A stretch of 64,000 bases of DNA from Peribacillus simplex (GTDB lineage Bacteria; Bacillota; Bacilli; Bacillales; DSM-1321): NCBI RefSeq assembly GCF_900156045.1, contig NZ_FTMX01000003.1, positions 124,001 to 188,000 on the forward strand, read 5' to 3'. Position numbers and translations under genes: made by a program. Numbering within the stretch: position 1 is the first letter of the stretch; every line of letters begins with the position of its first letter. Positions 50,398-59,540 of this stretch are shown piece after piece. The notes beneath the pieces were generated by a model. It was not told the DNA's origin. It searched no databases and saw nothing but the letters and a program-made list of their open reading frames with translations.

Positions 50398-50488
50398 CTT
50401 ATTTTATACTATACACAAATATACAAAAAAAGTGCAACTACTTTTTCGAACATTTCAAATAGGACAATGACTTTTACACAAAGCAAAA

Positions 50489-50525
50489 ACTGTCAGGAAG
50501 GTCCACTATGGGGCTTCCTGACAGT
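50489..50525 (-). terminator. Terminator downstream of the 28-codon ORF
   Basis: ACTGTCAGGAAG / CTTCCTGACAGT perfect 12-bp stem with a 13-base loop, followed on the minus strand by TTTTTGC. It faces the transcript of the small ORF, not mntA, which starts further downstream. Confidence 0.75.
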
Positions 50526-50671
50526 CAGTCATTCCGTACATGAAACTAACGCTGAAGTTATATTATATTGTGGAGGTTTAATGGTGAATATAAACTATGG
50601 AGGCTATTTCGGGACGGTGTGAAATTCACGGGTAAATGCGCTGAATTTACGCATTCCATGTGCATTGCCAA

Positions 50672-50758
50672 TCATTTTTTCAAGGAAAGTGCCAAGTACG
50701 CAAGTCCCAATTCGATTCCGCAAAGCACAAAAAGGGTGATTAAAGTTTGGAACATCAT
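50672..50758 (-). CDS. Putative 28-residue hydrophobic membrane peptide
   Basis: ATGATG at 50758-50753 is preceded by an almost ideal GAGGAGGAGGAAA ribosome site. The peptide has a Phe/Leu/Ile-rich single membrane span (TLITLFVLCGIELGLAYLAL) and ends in two lysines, the shape of a small regulatory or complex-stabilising membrane peptide. It is transcribed divergently from the LacI-type regulator, has promoter elements upstream and a terminator 147 bases downstream. I recognise no family. Too short for codon statistics. Confidence 0.5.
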   Translation of the reverse strand: MMFQTLITLFVLCGIELGLAYLALSLKK

Positions 50759-50795
50759 GATTTCCTCCTCCTCTAAGACTTAAAACAATCTTAAA

Positions 50796-50883
50796 GGATG
50801 AAACCCATACCAGAACAAGACCTTATTTGAAGAAATCTTCAGCATCCCCACACTGTTCTCTTGCCCTGAAATGGGTTTCATAC
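50796..50883. promoter_or_regulatory. Paired divergent promoter/operator elements between the small ORF and the LacI gene
   Basis: Plus strand 50861-50883 begins TTGCCCTGAAATGGGTTTCAT; minus strand 50818-50796 begins TTGTTCTGGTATGGGTTTCAT. They agree at 18 of 23 positions and share ATGGGTTTCAT. In each, the TTG hexamer looks like a -35, and a -10 follows: TACAAT at 50886-50891 (19-bp spacing) for the LacI gene, TTTAAG (17-bp spacing) toward the small ORF. The shared block sits in the spacer, where a repressor would bind. Confidence 0.6.
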
Positions 50884-50917
50884 TGTACAATATAAAAAAA
50901 GAAAAAACGGTGATACC

Positions 50918-51880
50918 ATGACAAATATTAAAGAAATAGCTCAATCTGCCGGTGTATCTGTTTCAACAGTGTCCCGTGTATTGAATGATCATCCATATGT
51001 AAGCCCTGATAAAAGAAAGAGCGTCTTAGAAGCCATCGATCGTTTGAATTATACGAGAAACATAAACGCCATTCATCTTTCAAAAGGTAAAACGAATCTT
51101 ATCGGCGTCATCATCCCCTTCAACAATCACCCATATTACGGGGCAATCGTTAACGGTATCACTAAACAGGCAAATGCAATTGGCTGCCATATCGTCATCT
51201 TTCAAACCAATTATGACAGAGAGAAAGAAATCCAGGCTTTTAATATGCTGCAAATGAAGCAGCTCGATGGCATTATCGTTTGTTCAAGGATTTTGGAAAT
51301 GAAAATCCTTTTGGATTATCAAAAATACGGACCGATTATTTTATGTGAAGATACAGCCCAGGCTGAATTCTCATCCATCAGCATTGATCATTATGCAGCT
51401 TTCTCCTGTGCCCTTGAGTACGTGATTGCTAAAGGATATAAGAAAATCGGATACAGCCTCGGCCGTAAAAAGAGCAGAAATAGTTCCCATCGTACAAAGG
51501 CCTTTAACGATATCATGAGTAAACATCAACTGATGAACAATAAGGAATGGCTGTTTGAAGGCAGTTATCACATCAAAGACGGTGAACAATTGTTTCAGGA
51601 ATGGAATTCGATGATAGATAAACCTGAAGCCATCATCATCACGAATGATGACACGGCGGCAGGCTTCATCCTTACCGCCAAGAAATCGGGTATAAGGGTC
51701 CCTGAAGATGTGGCCATTCTCGGTTTCAATAATGATAGCCTGAGTGAAATGCTCGACATCACGACCATTTCCTTACCACTGGAATGGATTGGAAAAATGG
51801 CGGTGGACCTATTTGAGAATCCTGAAGAGGTCAAACATGTAAAACTGGACCACGCCCTTATAAAAAGGAAGACCGTTTAG
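50918..51880 (+). CDS. LacI/GalR-family transcriptional regulator
   Basis: 320 residues. N-terminal helix-turn-helix (NIKEIAQSAGVSVSTVSRVLNDHPYVS, residues 3-29) and hinge region, then a periplasmic-binding-protein-like effector domain from about 60 (LIGVIIPFNNHPYYGAIVNGI; AIIITNDDTAAGFILTAKKSGIRVPEDVAILGFNND). Effector unknown. An oligo-1,6-glucosidase lies 2 kb away but in a separate unit, so sugar regulation is only a guess. Its own promoter carries one copy of the ATGGGTTTCAT element, implying autoregulation. Confidence 0.92.
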   Translation: MTNIKEIAQSAGVSVSTVSRVLNDHPYVSPDKRKSVLEAIDRLNYTRNINAIHLSKGKTNLIGVIIPFNNHPYYGAIVNGITKQANAIGCHIVIFQTNYDREKEIQAFNMLQMKQLDGIIVCSRILEMKILLDYQKYGPIILCEDTAQAEFSSISIDHYAAFSCALEYVIAKGYKKIGYSLGRKKSRNSSHRTKAFNDIMSKHQLMNNKEWLFEGSYHIKDGEQLFQEWNSMIDKPEAIIITNDDTAAGFILTAKKSGIRVPEDVAILGFNNDSLSEMLDITTISLPLEWIGKMAVDLFENPEEVKHVKLDHALIKRKTV

Positions 51881-51975
51881 TTATCTCCATGCTTTATTTT
51901 GGTATATCATCATTTGAATTCTTCCTTACTGCCATCATTCATTAACTAGGAAAAAATAACCACACAAAATAATCA

Positions 51976-52004
51976 TTGCGATATCCCAGAAGTTATTTTA
52001 TAAT
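51976..52004 (+). promoter_or_regulatory. Sigma-A promoter of the lysP leader
   Basis: TTGCGA at 51976-51981, 17 bases, perfect TATAAT at 51999-52004. The transcript would run about 120 bases before the lysine riboswitch. The 51881-51975 stretch before it shows nothing else. Confidence 0.65.
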
Positions 52005-52132
52005 TTTGATATAGTAAAGTTTACTCAATTACTAGCAATCTATTTGCGATTGCACGAATTTCATGAGTACTATCGTCAACGTCACTTACAAGCTGGCGCA
52101 ACGATTTTAGAAAATTGAATACTTCCTCATTT

Positions 52133-52376
52133 ACCGATGAGTTAGAGGCTGCAGCTTATAAAAGTAAAACGGACGAGATTCTGGAAAATTAAAGACTCCG
52201 TTTGAAAGGATAAGTTGCCGAAGTTAGGGTATATTCCATGTATATTCTTGCTGGCGGTGTTACCGAACAGGAACACCACTGTCACGTTTTTTCAAAAAGC
52301 GTGGGGAGCTATCTTCGGAAGGATAAACGGGTTTATTATAAACAGCCGTCGATCTTTTTCGACTGCTGTTTTTTAT
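52133..52376 (+). promoter_or_regulatory. Lysine (L-box) riboswitch with terminator upstream of lysP
   Basis: L-box landmarks occur in order: GATGAGTTAGAGGCTGCAGC...AAGTA (52137-52165), GAAAGGATAAGTTGCCGAAG (52204-52223), TTGCTGGCGGTG (52248-52259), CACTGTCACG with AGCGTGGGGAGCTATCTTC (52277-52316). The P1 strands (CCGATGAG / CTATCTTCGG) close the aptamer. An intrinsic terminator follows: AACAGCCGTCGA / TCGACTGCTGTT with T6. Lysine binding should block lysP transcription. Confidence 0.92.
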
Positions 52377-52414
52377 TTTTCGTTCCCTTCCAATAAAAAG
52401 GAGTGTAACATCAA

Positions 52415-53866
52415 TTGTCAAATTCACAATCAGCATCAAGCCCTACTGAACTGAAAAGGAGCCTGAAAGCGCGTCATTTAATGATGATTTCATTAGGTGG
52501 AACGATTGGAACAGGTTTATTTTTAGCAAGTGGCGGTGCCATTCATTCAGCCGGTCCCGGCGGTGCCTTGGTGGCATACGCGGTCATCGGCATCATGGTA
52601 TATTACTTAATGACAAGTCTTGCAGAAATGGCAGCGTTCATGCCAGTGGCCGGTTCGTTCCGTGTCTATGCATCCAAATTCGTCGATCCGTCTTTCGGTT
52701 TTGCGATTGGCTGGAACTACTGGTATAACTGGGCAATCACCATTGCCGCTGAATTGGCAGCCGTTGTCTTAATTATGAAGTTCTGGTTCCCGGATAGCCC
52801 TTCAATTATCTGGAGTGCCATTGCGTTAATCACTATGTTTCTTATCAATTACATGTCAGTCAAAGGTTTCGGTGAAACAGAATTCTGGTTTGCCATGATC
52901 AAAGTCGTGACAGTCGTCATTTTCTTGATCACGGGTGTTCTGATCATTCTCGGAATCATGGGTGGGAAAGACCCAATTGGTTTTTCCAATTTCACAATGG
53001 GCGAAGGTCCCTTTAACGGAGGGTTCTTCACGATCCTCGGCGTATTCATGGCTGCCGGCTTTTCATTCCAAGGAACGGAATTGCTTGGAGTGACTGCTGG
53101 TGAAAGTGAGGATCCAGAAAAAAATATCCCAAAAGCGATCAGATCCGTTTTCTGGCGCATCATCTTATTCTATATCCTTGCCATTTTTGTAATTGGAATG
53201 ATCATTCCGTTTACCGATTCACGTTTATTGAGCGAAGATGTTGCCGTAAGTCCATTTACGCTTGTATTTGAACGTGCCGGCCTTGCATTTGCTGCATCCA
53301 TCATGAACGCGATCATTCTATCATCCGTACTCTCTGCCGGTAACTCTGGCATGTACGCTTCAACCCGTATGCTATGGGACTTGGCACGTGATGGGAAAGC
53401 ACCGAAATTCCTAGGCAAGTTAGATAAAAGAGGAGTACCCGTGAATGCACTTATCGTGACTTCTTTAGTAGGCTGCGTTGCATTCCTAGCTTCGTTTTTC
53501 GGTGATGGCGTCGTTTATATCTGGTTATTGAACGCTTCAGGCATGGCGGGATTCGTCACCTGGGTCGGGATTGCGATTGCCCATTATCGGTTCCGCAAAG
53601 CTTACGCAGCTCAAGGCCTTGATATGAATGCTTTACCATTCCGGGCCAAAGGCTTCCCATTCGGGCCTATATTCGCACTCGTCCTATGCATTATCATTAT
53701 CATCGGACAAGGCTATCAAGCTTTCAGCAGCGATGGGATCGACTGGAATTCAATGTTTGTTTCGTACATTGGCTTAATTTTATTTTTCGTCCTATGGTTC
53801 GGATATAAAATCAAGCATAAAACGAAAATCATTCCCCTCGAGAAATGTGACCTTAAATCAAAATAA
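52415..53866 (+). CDS. lysP: Lysine-specific amino acid permease LysP
   Basis: 483-residue APC/AAT-family transporter with 12 helices. SLGGTIGTGLFLASGGAIHSAGPGGAL at residues ~27-53 and GFSFQGTELLGVTAGESEDPEKNIPKAIRSVFWRI near 212 track E. coli LysP closely, as does LNASGMAGFVTWVGIAIAHYRFR near 370. The lysine riboswitch upstream independently supports lysine as substrate. TTG start at 52415 after AAAAGGAGTG. Confidence 0.93.
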   Translation: MSNSQSASSPTELKRSLKARHLMMISLGGTIGTGLFLASGGAIHSAGPGGALVAYAVIGIMVYYLMTSLAEMAAFMPVAGSFRVYASKFVDPSFGFAIGWNYWYNWAITIAAELAAVVLIMKFWFPDSPSIIWSAIALITMFLINYMSVKGFGETEFWFAMIKVVTVVIFLITGVLIILGIMGGKDPIGFSNFTMGEGPFNGGFFTILGVFMAAGFSFQGTELLGVTAGESEDPEKNIPKAIRSVFWRIILFYILAIFVIGMIIPFTDSRLLSEDVAVSPFTLVFERAGLAFAASIMNAIILSSVLSAGNSGMYASTRMLWDLARDGKAPKFLGKLDKRGVPVNALIVTSLVGCVAFLASFFGDGVVYIWLLNASGMAGFVTWVGIAIAHYRFRKAYAAQGLDMNALPFRAKGFPFGPIFALVLCIIIIIGQGYQAFSSDGIDWNSMFVSYIGLILFFVLWFGYKIKHKTKIIPLEKCDLKSK

Positions 53867-53870
53867 TAGC

Positions 53871-53905
53871 AAAGGACCTGTTCTAAGGAGAACAGGTCCT
53901 TTTTT
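53871..53905. terminator. Terminator between lysP and the glucosidase gene
   Basis: AAAGGACCTGTTCT / AGAACAGGTCCTTT perfect 14-bp stem, loop AAGG, then TTTT. Bidirectional position between convergent genes. Confidence 0.92.
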
Positions 53906-55584
53906 CATTTCAAATGATAAACACGGCATTCATATGGACGGAGAGGTTTGCTGGAGATTCCTTCTTCCTCCTGATCATAATTGCCGATCAGCCTTGTGGC
54001 TGAATATGCATGCAGCTCTTCAGGCAAAGTATAGGAGGCCTGCTCTTCTTTAAAGTTGCATAGCACCAACAGCTTTTCTTCTTCAAACGATCTCGTGTAG
54101 GCAAATATTCGTTCATCATCCGGACATAGCAGTTCAAAACGTCCATAAACGACGATTTCATGTTTCTTGCGTAATTGGATAAGCTTTTTATAAAAATGAA
54201 AAATGGAATTCGGATCATTATATGCATTTTCTGCATTAATCTCGGGAAAATTGGGATTAACCTTAACCCAAGGAGTCCCTTTCGTGAATCCTGCGTTCCG
54301 GGAGTCATTCCACTGAACCGGTGTCCTCGCATTATCCCTGCTGCGGGCGTGGATGGCTGACATCATCCTCTCTTTTGACCAGCCTTGCGAATTGACGAGT
54401 TCTTCATATGAATTCAATGTTTCGATATCCCGGTAATCATCGATGCTTTCAAATGCCACATTGGTCATACCCAGTTCTTCCCCTTGATATATATAGGGTG
54501 TCCCTTGAAGCATATGAAGGCAAGCTGCAAGCATCTTTGCGCTTTCAATACGATACTTTCCATCATTACCAAATCTTGAGACAATCCGGGGCTGATCATG
54601 GTTGTTCCAGTATAAACTGTTCCAGCCATCCCCCTCCAAACCAGTCTGCCACTTGGATAGAATTCGCTTTAAATCGGTAAGCTTCCACTTATCATTACTC
54701 CATTTCCCTGCTGGTCCGCTCCCCAAATCCATATGTTCGAATTGAAAGACCATATGTAGCTCACCACGATCTTTACCTGTGAACAATTGCGCCTCCTCCG
54801 GTGTGACGCCTGGCATCTCCCCAACCGTGATCACGTCATGTCCAGAAAGTGCCCGTTGATTGATTTCCTGCAAAAACTCATGTATGCGCGGGCCATTCAG
54901 GAAAAAGGGGCTTCCATCGCCATACTGTTTCTCATGATGAACGGCTCCATCTGAGTAGCTTTGATCTTTTGAAAGGAAGTTGATGACATCCATCCGGAAG
55001 CCATCGACACCTTTATCCAGCCACCAAGTCATGATGCTGTAGATTTCTTCACGGAGCTTAGGATTCTCCCAGTTTAAATCCGGTTGTTTCCTGCTGAATA
55101 AATGTAAATAATATTCATCCGTTCCTTCATCATATTCCCATGCTGAACCTTTAAAAATGGACTCCCAATTATTTGGTTCTTTTCCTTTCCTGCCAGGTTT
55201 CCAAACATAATAATCACGTTTCGGATTATCTTTTGAGGATCGGGATTCCTTGAACCACGGATGTTCATCAGAAGAATGGTTGACCACCAGGTCCATCATG
55301 ATCTTCATTCCACGTTCATGAACCGCCTTCAATAACCTATCGAAATCAGCCATGGTTCCGAATTCAGTCATGATTGATTTATAATCACTGATATCGTATC
55401 CATTGTCATCATTGGGAGATTGATAAACAGGGGATAGCCATATCACGTTCACACCCAGCTCTTGTAAATAATCAAGCTTCATCAAAATCCCGTTTATATC
55501 CCCTATCCCATCTCCATCACTATCCATAAAACTCCTTGGATACACTTGATACACAACCGCCTCTTTCCACCATGCTTTGTCCAT
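53905..55584 (-). CDS. malL: Oligo-1,6-glucosidase / alpha-glucosidase (GH13, MalL-like)
   Basis: 559 residues, GH13_31. Conserved regions: DLVVNHSSDEH (region I, near 98), DGFRMDVINF with the nucleophile Asp (region II, near 198), ITVGEMPG with the acid/base Glu (region III, near 255), YWNNHDQPR with the transition-state Asp (region IV, near 323). Hydrolyses isomaltose-type or short alpha-glucosides in the cytosol. ATG 55584 follows GAGGGGG. Single gene here; no PTS or ABC partner in the window. Confidence 0.93.
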   Translation of the reverse strand: MDKAWWKEAVVYQVYPRSFMDSDGDGIGDINGILMKLDYLQELGVNVIWLSPVYQSPNDDNGYDISDYKSIMTEFGTMADFDRLLKAVHERGMKIMMDLVVNHSSDEHPWFKESRSSKDNPKRDYYVWKPGRKGKEPNNWESIFKGSAWEYDEGTDEYYLHLFSRKQPDLNWENPKLREEIYSIMTWWLDKGVDGFRMDVINFLSKDQSYSDGAVHHEKQYGDGSPFFLNGPRIHEFLQEINQRALSGHDVITVGEMPGVTPEEAQLFTGKDRGELHMVFQFEHMDLGSGPAGKWSNDKWKLTDLKRILSKWQTGLEGDGWNSLYWNNHDQPRIVSRFGNDGKYRIESAKMLAACLHMLQGTPYIYQGEELGMTNVAFESIDDYRDIETLNSYEELVNSQGWSKERMMSAIHARSRDNARTPVQWNDSRNAGFTKGTPWVKVNPNFPEINAENAYNDPNSIFHFYKKLIQLRKKHEIVVYGRFELLCPDDERIFAYTRSFEEEKLLVLCNFKEEQASYTLPEELHAYSATRLIGNYDQEEEGISSKPLRPYECRVYHLK

Positions 55585-55666
55585 GCCTTTCCCCCTCTTT
55601 AGCCGCATTGATATAATTACACCAATACCCCTATTATAAAGAGGGAAACTTCAGAATATTCTACTT

Positions 55667-56749
55667 TTATTCAGCTATTCCCGTTTGAATCATTTCAATA
55701 TCCAGATCCACCTCGATTGGAATATAGGGATATGCCTTCTCCCAATGTGTCTGATCAAAGTTTCTTGTTTTACTTTTAGCGTGATCACCGATTGCAATCG
55801 GATCGATATTGTTATCCTGAAACATGGTTACCATCTCATTTAATTTTTTCCCAATGACATGCTCGGCCCTGGCCTCTATTTTATTCAGGTCGACCGCTTT
55901 GCCCAAGTCATAGCCTTGGACCTCCAGCAGACTCGCTTTTAGTTTCACTTCAATCCTGACCTTGGGGTCATGGTTTACATCCGAAATATGATAATCAACA
56001 TGTGACTCCACGTTATTGATATCTGTAAAGTCATTTTCCTTCCATTTAATTTCATAACTCCCCATCTTAAAGTTTTCAGTAAGGACTTTAAATAAAAACC
56101 CTTCCTCATAAGGAATATATTTACCAATATAACGGTCCTTTTTAAACAAGGCGATCCCTTTTATCCGTAATTGGTCCCCTGCCGTTTCCAATAAGGGCAA
56201 GACCGGGTCGATTCCTTTACCATGACACGCATATAAATACCTGTGGAGATCCGCATCAGGCAAATTAGTCCTGATATTCTGTTCGATCAGCTCTTTCACT
56301 TGAACCCCTGGAGTTTTAATCAACTTCGGCTCCATTTTAACTACATCCTCCGCTTTGCCATGAACGACCGCTAAATACAAATCCCTTCCCACCATTGGGT
56401 CCCGCCTATATGTATCGACATAATCATTCAACCCCTTGCTTGCCAATTCTTCACCATAGAGAATGACCGTTAGTCTCCCACCGACAATCGGGAATGGTGT
56501 TTTTGCATTTTCCTGCTGGCGGGCTGCCTTTATATCATGGGAGACCGCTTCATATACTTCTTTACCTAGATTTGCTTCCTCACCAGGCTGAGGAACGCTG
56601 ACAACGACCGTACCTTTTACTTTTTTATCTTCGGCATCATCATAACCCACGACTTCAGCAATTAAAATATCTTCTAATATTTGTTTTTCCACGCCGCAAG
56701 CCGTCATCAAGAAACCTGCCAATGTTATAAAAAGAAGTCGGATTTTCAT
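55667..56749 (-). CDS. gerC: GerC-type spore germinant receptor lipoprotein
   Basis: 360-residue Ger(x)C family lipoprotein: lipobox LMTACGV (Cys near 18), then DILIAEVVGYD and TVVVSVPQ typical of the N-terminal domain, C-terminal domain after ~190. Works with GerA and GerB subunits in the spore inner membrane. The start overlaps gerB by 4 bases. The specific receptor (gerA, gerB, gerK or other) cannot be named from sequence alone. Confidence 0.9.
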   Translation of the reverse strand: MKIRLLFITLAGFLMTACGVEKQILEDILIAEVVGYDDAEDKKVKGTVVVSVPQPGEEANLGKEVYEAVSHDIKAARQQENAKTPFPIVGGRLTVILYGEELASKGLNDYVDTYRRDPMVGRDLYLAVVHGKAEDVVKMEPKLIKTPGVQVKELIEQNIRTNLPDADLHRYLYACHGKGIDPVLPLLETAGDQLRIKGIALFKKDRYIGKYIPYEEGFLFKVLTENFKMGSYEIKWKENDFTDINNVESHVDYHISDVNHDPKVRIEVKLKASLLEVQGYDLGKAVDLNKIEARAEHVIGKKLNEMVTMFQDNNIDPIAIGDHAKSKTRNFDQTHWEKAYPYIPIEVDLDIEMIQTGIAE

Positions 56750-57846
56750 GATTTATGCCCCCTGACTTTATAGACAATCGACTGCCATATGAATAAGAGA
56801 GGAAGATACAAATAAACGATATAAAAACCAATTTCCGAACTGATCGTGTTAAACTTATCGATTCTATAGCGGTTATCCAATAAAATGCAGGAAACTAAAA
56901 TGATTAACAGAATCAAGACCAGCATCTTTTTCTGCCTTAGTCCAAATACTCTTTTTGCTGTCCTGCTCGCTGCCCAAACCCCTATGCAAACATTCGGCAG
57001 CACCATGAACAGCCAAACGGAAATCCCTATGTATTCGAACCTTTCAATGAATGGAAGGTCTACAATTTTCCATAACGTCAAAGTTGCCCATATTACATCT
57101 TTCAGTTGATCTTGATGATAGTAGGCTAATGAAACAATGATGGATACTAAATATATCACCATAGTAAAAACCACCCCTAAGTGGGCCCACTTTTGTGATT
57201 TTTCACGGTTTTTAATGAAGGGGTAATAAATGAGGAGTAATTCAAAACCAAGGTAATTCAGGGTCATTTTCTTACAGGCCTTCATGATTTCCAAAAAGGA
57301 ATGATCAAGAAAAGGACCCAAATTTTCAAAGTGGGCGTACTTCAATGGGAAATAATTCAAAAGGAATAATGGCGATCCGATAATAAGCCCGATTATGCAA
57401 AAACCGGTGATGACCCTGAACCCTCCCTCCACAAAACTATACACGAGAATAAGAATGATGGTTATTAGCATCAGGATATTGACACCAGGGAACATCCAAA
57501 CCTGAATGACTTCTAAATAAGTCCTGATAAGAATGATGGAGATCATTATGAAGTAGAGGATGAATAAAATATTCAAAGCATTTCCGACCCATTTACCGAA
57601 CAAATCCTTGTGGATGGCGACTAAATCAAGTGTTTGGGGACCCCTGCCTAAAAGCTTGAAACACATCCAAAGCAGAACATTTATGATCAACCCTGATATG
57701 AGGACAGATAACCATGCGTCTTGACCAGCCTCTTTTGCTATGACCCGTTCAAAACCCAATATCCCTACCCCAATCTGCATGCCTGGCATGAGAAAAAAAA
57801 CAAAAAATGGAGATATTAGTTTAGTTTCATTCGGTTTGACTTCCAT
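56746..57846 (-). CDS. gerB: GerB-type spore germinant receptor membrane subunit
   Basis: 366-residue APC-superfamily-like protein (Spore_permease family) with about ten helices, starting LISPFFVFFLMPGMQIGVGILGFER. It probably binds the germinant. Middle gene of the operon. Confidence 0.92.
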   Translation of the reverse strand: MEVKPNETKLISPFFVFFLMPGMQIGVGILGFERVIAKEAGQDAWLSVLISGLIINVLLWMCFKLLGRGPQTLDLVAIHKDLFGKWVGNALNILFILYFIMISIILIRTYLEVIQVWMFPGVNILMLITIILILVYSFVEGGFRVITGFCIIGLIIGSPLFLLNYFPLKYAHFENLGPFLDHSFLEIMKACKKMTLNYLGFELLLIYYPFIKNREKSQKWAHLGVVFTMVIYLVSIIVSLAYYHQDQLKDVIWATLTLWKIVDLPFIERFEYIGISVWLFMVLPNVCIGVWAASRTAKRVFGLRQKKMLVLILLIILVSCILLDNRYRIDKFNTISSEIGFYIVYLYLPLLFIWQSIVYKVRGHKS

Positions 57847-57869
57847 ACCTTCTCACCGCTTTCTGCACC

Positions 57870-59351
57870 TTATTCATCAATATCACTATGGGAGTTTCGC
57901 TCTTCCGCCTCCTTCCTTATCCTTAGTGGATTTTCCGTCCGCAGAAATTGCGGGCGTTTTTTTTGCTTTGAAAAAGGGAGGCGAATGAGACTATCTTTAA
58001 AGTCATGAATTCTTAACGGGTAAAGCGGGTCTAAATATGGACTGCCAAGCGAAGTCAATTTCAATAAATGACTTAAAATGAATGCACTGCATAAAGCTAT
58101 TCCAAACAGGCCGTATAACTGGGCTGCAATTAGAAAAGGGAAGCGGATAAGGCGGATGGTATTACTGATTTGGTAAATCGGCACCGTAAATGAAGCCAAG
58201 GCAGCCAAAGCGACGAGCATCAGTAAGACATTACTGACAAATCCGGCTTCCACAGCGGCTGTACCGATGACTATACCGCCAACAATACCAATGGTGGAAC
58301 CAACCTTAGCAGGCAGCCTGACCGCTGCTTCCCTCAGCAATTCAATCGTTCCTTCCAGCAAGATGGCTTCCAAGATCGGCGGAAAGGGGATCACTCCCCT
58401 GGATGAAATTAAGATTGGCAGCAAATCCGTTGGAATCACTTGATAATGATAGGTTAAAACGGCAACATACAGCGGTGAAGATAAAACGGAAAAAAGCACT
58501 GCGAAAAGCCGAATCAAACGGAATGAGGTGCCAAGATTCCAAATTTGAAAATAATCTTCAAATGACGAAAAGAACGAAATGATGGTATTAGGGCCAACTA
58601 ATGCATGTGGAGAACCATCCAGCATGATTCCTATTTTCCCTTCCGATAATACACTGGCCAGATGATCAGGCCGCTCCGTATCAATCAGTTGCGGAAACAT
58701 CGAATTTCGATTATCCGTGATCATCTGGCTTACAAACGAAATATCGACGATCGTATCATATTCTATATCATCTATTCTCTGCATGACTGTATTAACGATC
58801 TGTTGATTTACTACCCCATCTATATAGAGTACCGCTAACCTTGTTTGCGAGATGCTGCCGACCCGGAATTCCTTTGACTGCAATTCAGGAGTGGGCAACC
58901 GGTTACGGATCAGATTCAAATTCGAATCAAGCGATTCAACAAAGGCCTCCTTGGACCCGACGACCGTATACTCCGACTCGGGTGTGGAAATTTGCCTTTT
59001 CACACTATGAACACATGGAATCAGCAAACACATTTCATCATCTTGCTTGTATTGAATCATGATTGATCCTGCCAAAACCAACCTTTGAATGTCTTTTAGA
59101 TCAGCCGTCAATTTCATATCTTCCATCGGAATATCGCCTTTTAGTTGCTTAAGATCCTTCTTTGGTTGATTCGACATGACAGCCAATACTTGTTCATGAA
59201 GCTGTTGTACACTAACCAGTGAATTGAAGTAGGAAATAGTGTAGCCATCATCATTCGGGAATTGGAAGGTAAGAAAATCATTGGATGCATTAAACTTTTT
59301 AAGGAGTTCCTGAAAATCCTTGGAAGTAACCTGAAAGGATGCTGAATCCAT
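57870..59351 (-). CDS. gerA: GerA-type spore germinant receptor subunit
   Basis: 493 residues. Hydrophilic N-terminal domain (to about 240), then four or five membrane segments with family motifs VLYIDGVVNQQIV (near 183), EGKIGIMLDGSPHALVGP (near 244) and RGVIPFPPILEAILLEGTIELLREAAVRLP (near 318). Forms the oligomeric ion channel of germinant receptors in current models. ATG 59351 follows GCAGGAGGG; an earlier frame extension has no ribosome site. Confidence 0.92.
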   Translation of the reverse strand: MDSASFQVTSKDFQELLKKFNASNDFLTFQFPNDDGYTISYFNSLVSVQQLHEQVLAVMSNQPKKDLKQLKGDIPMEDMKLTADLKDIQRLVLAGSIMIQYKQDDEMCLLIPCVHSVKRQISTPESEYTVVGSKEAFVESLDSNLNLIRNRLPTPELQSKEFRVGSISQTRLAVLYIDGVVNQQIVNTVMQRIDDIEYDTIVDISFVSQMITDNRNSMFPQLIDTERPDHLASVLSEGKIGIMLDGSPHALVGPNTIISFFSSFEDYFQIWNLGTSFRLIRLFAVLFSVLSSPLYVAVLTYHYQVIPTDLLPILISSRGVIPFPPILEAILLEGTIELLREAAVRLPAKVGSTIGIVGGIVIGTAAVEAGFVSNVLLMLVALAALASFTVPIYQISNTIRLIRFPFLIAAQLYGLFGIALCSAFILSHLLKLTSLGSPYLDPLYPLRIHDFKDSLIRLPFSKQKKRPQFLRTENPLRIRKEAEERNSHSDIDE

Positions 59352-59540
59352 TTCCCTCCTGCCCTTAAAAAACCTCACCATCCCACCCCCATTTCCTTCT
59401 TAAAGTTTTTAGTTCATTCGATTATTGTAACCACCCTATTTAAAGTTAGTCATGATCCACCGATATCTTTAAAATAGGAAAAGACCTATCCGGAATCCAC
59501 CGGATAAGCCTCTTCGTCTTAATTCTTTAATGAATACCAA

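Noticed and set aside
52030..52150. Minus-strand frame reading like a coiled-coil signalling fragment upstream of lysP
   Set aside because: No start codon or ribosome site, a stop soon upstream, and it overlaps the plus-strand lysP leader.
52133..52376. T-box leader as explanation for the lysP terminator
   Set aside because: The TGGNACC antiterminator core of T-boxes is absent, while the full series of lysine riboswitch landmarks is present.
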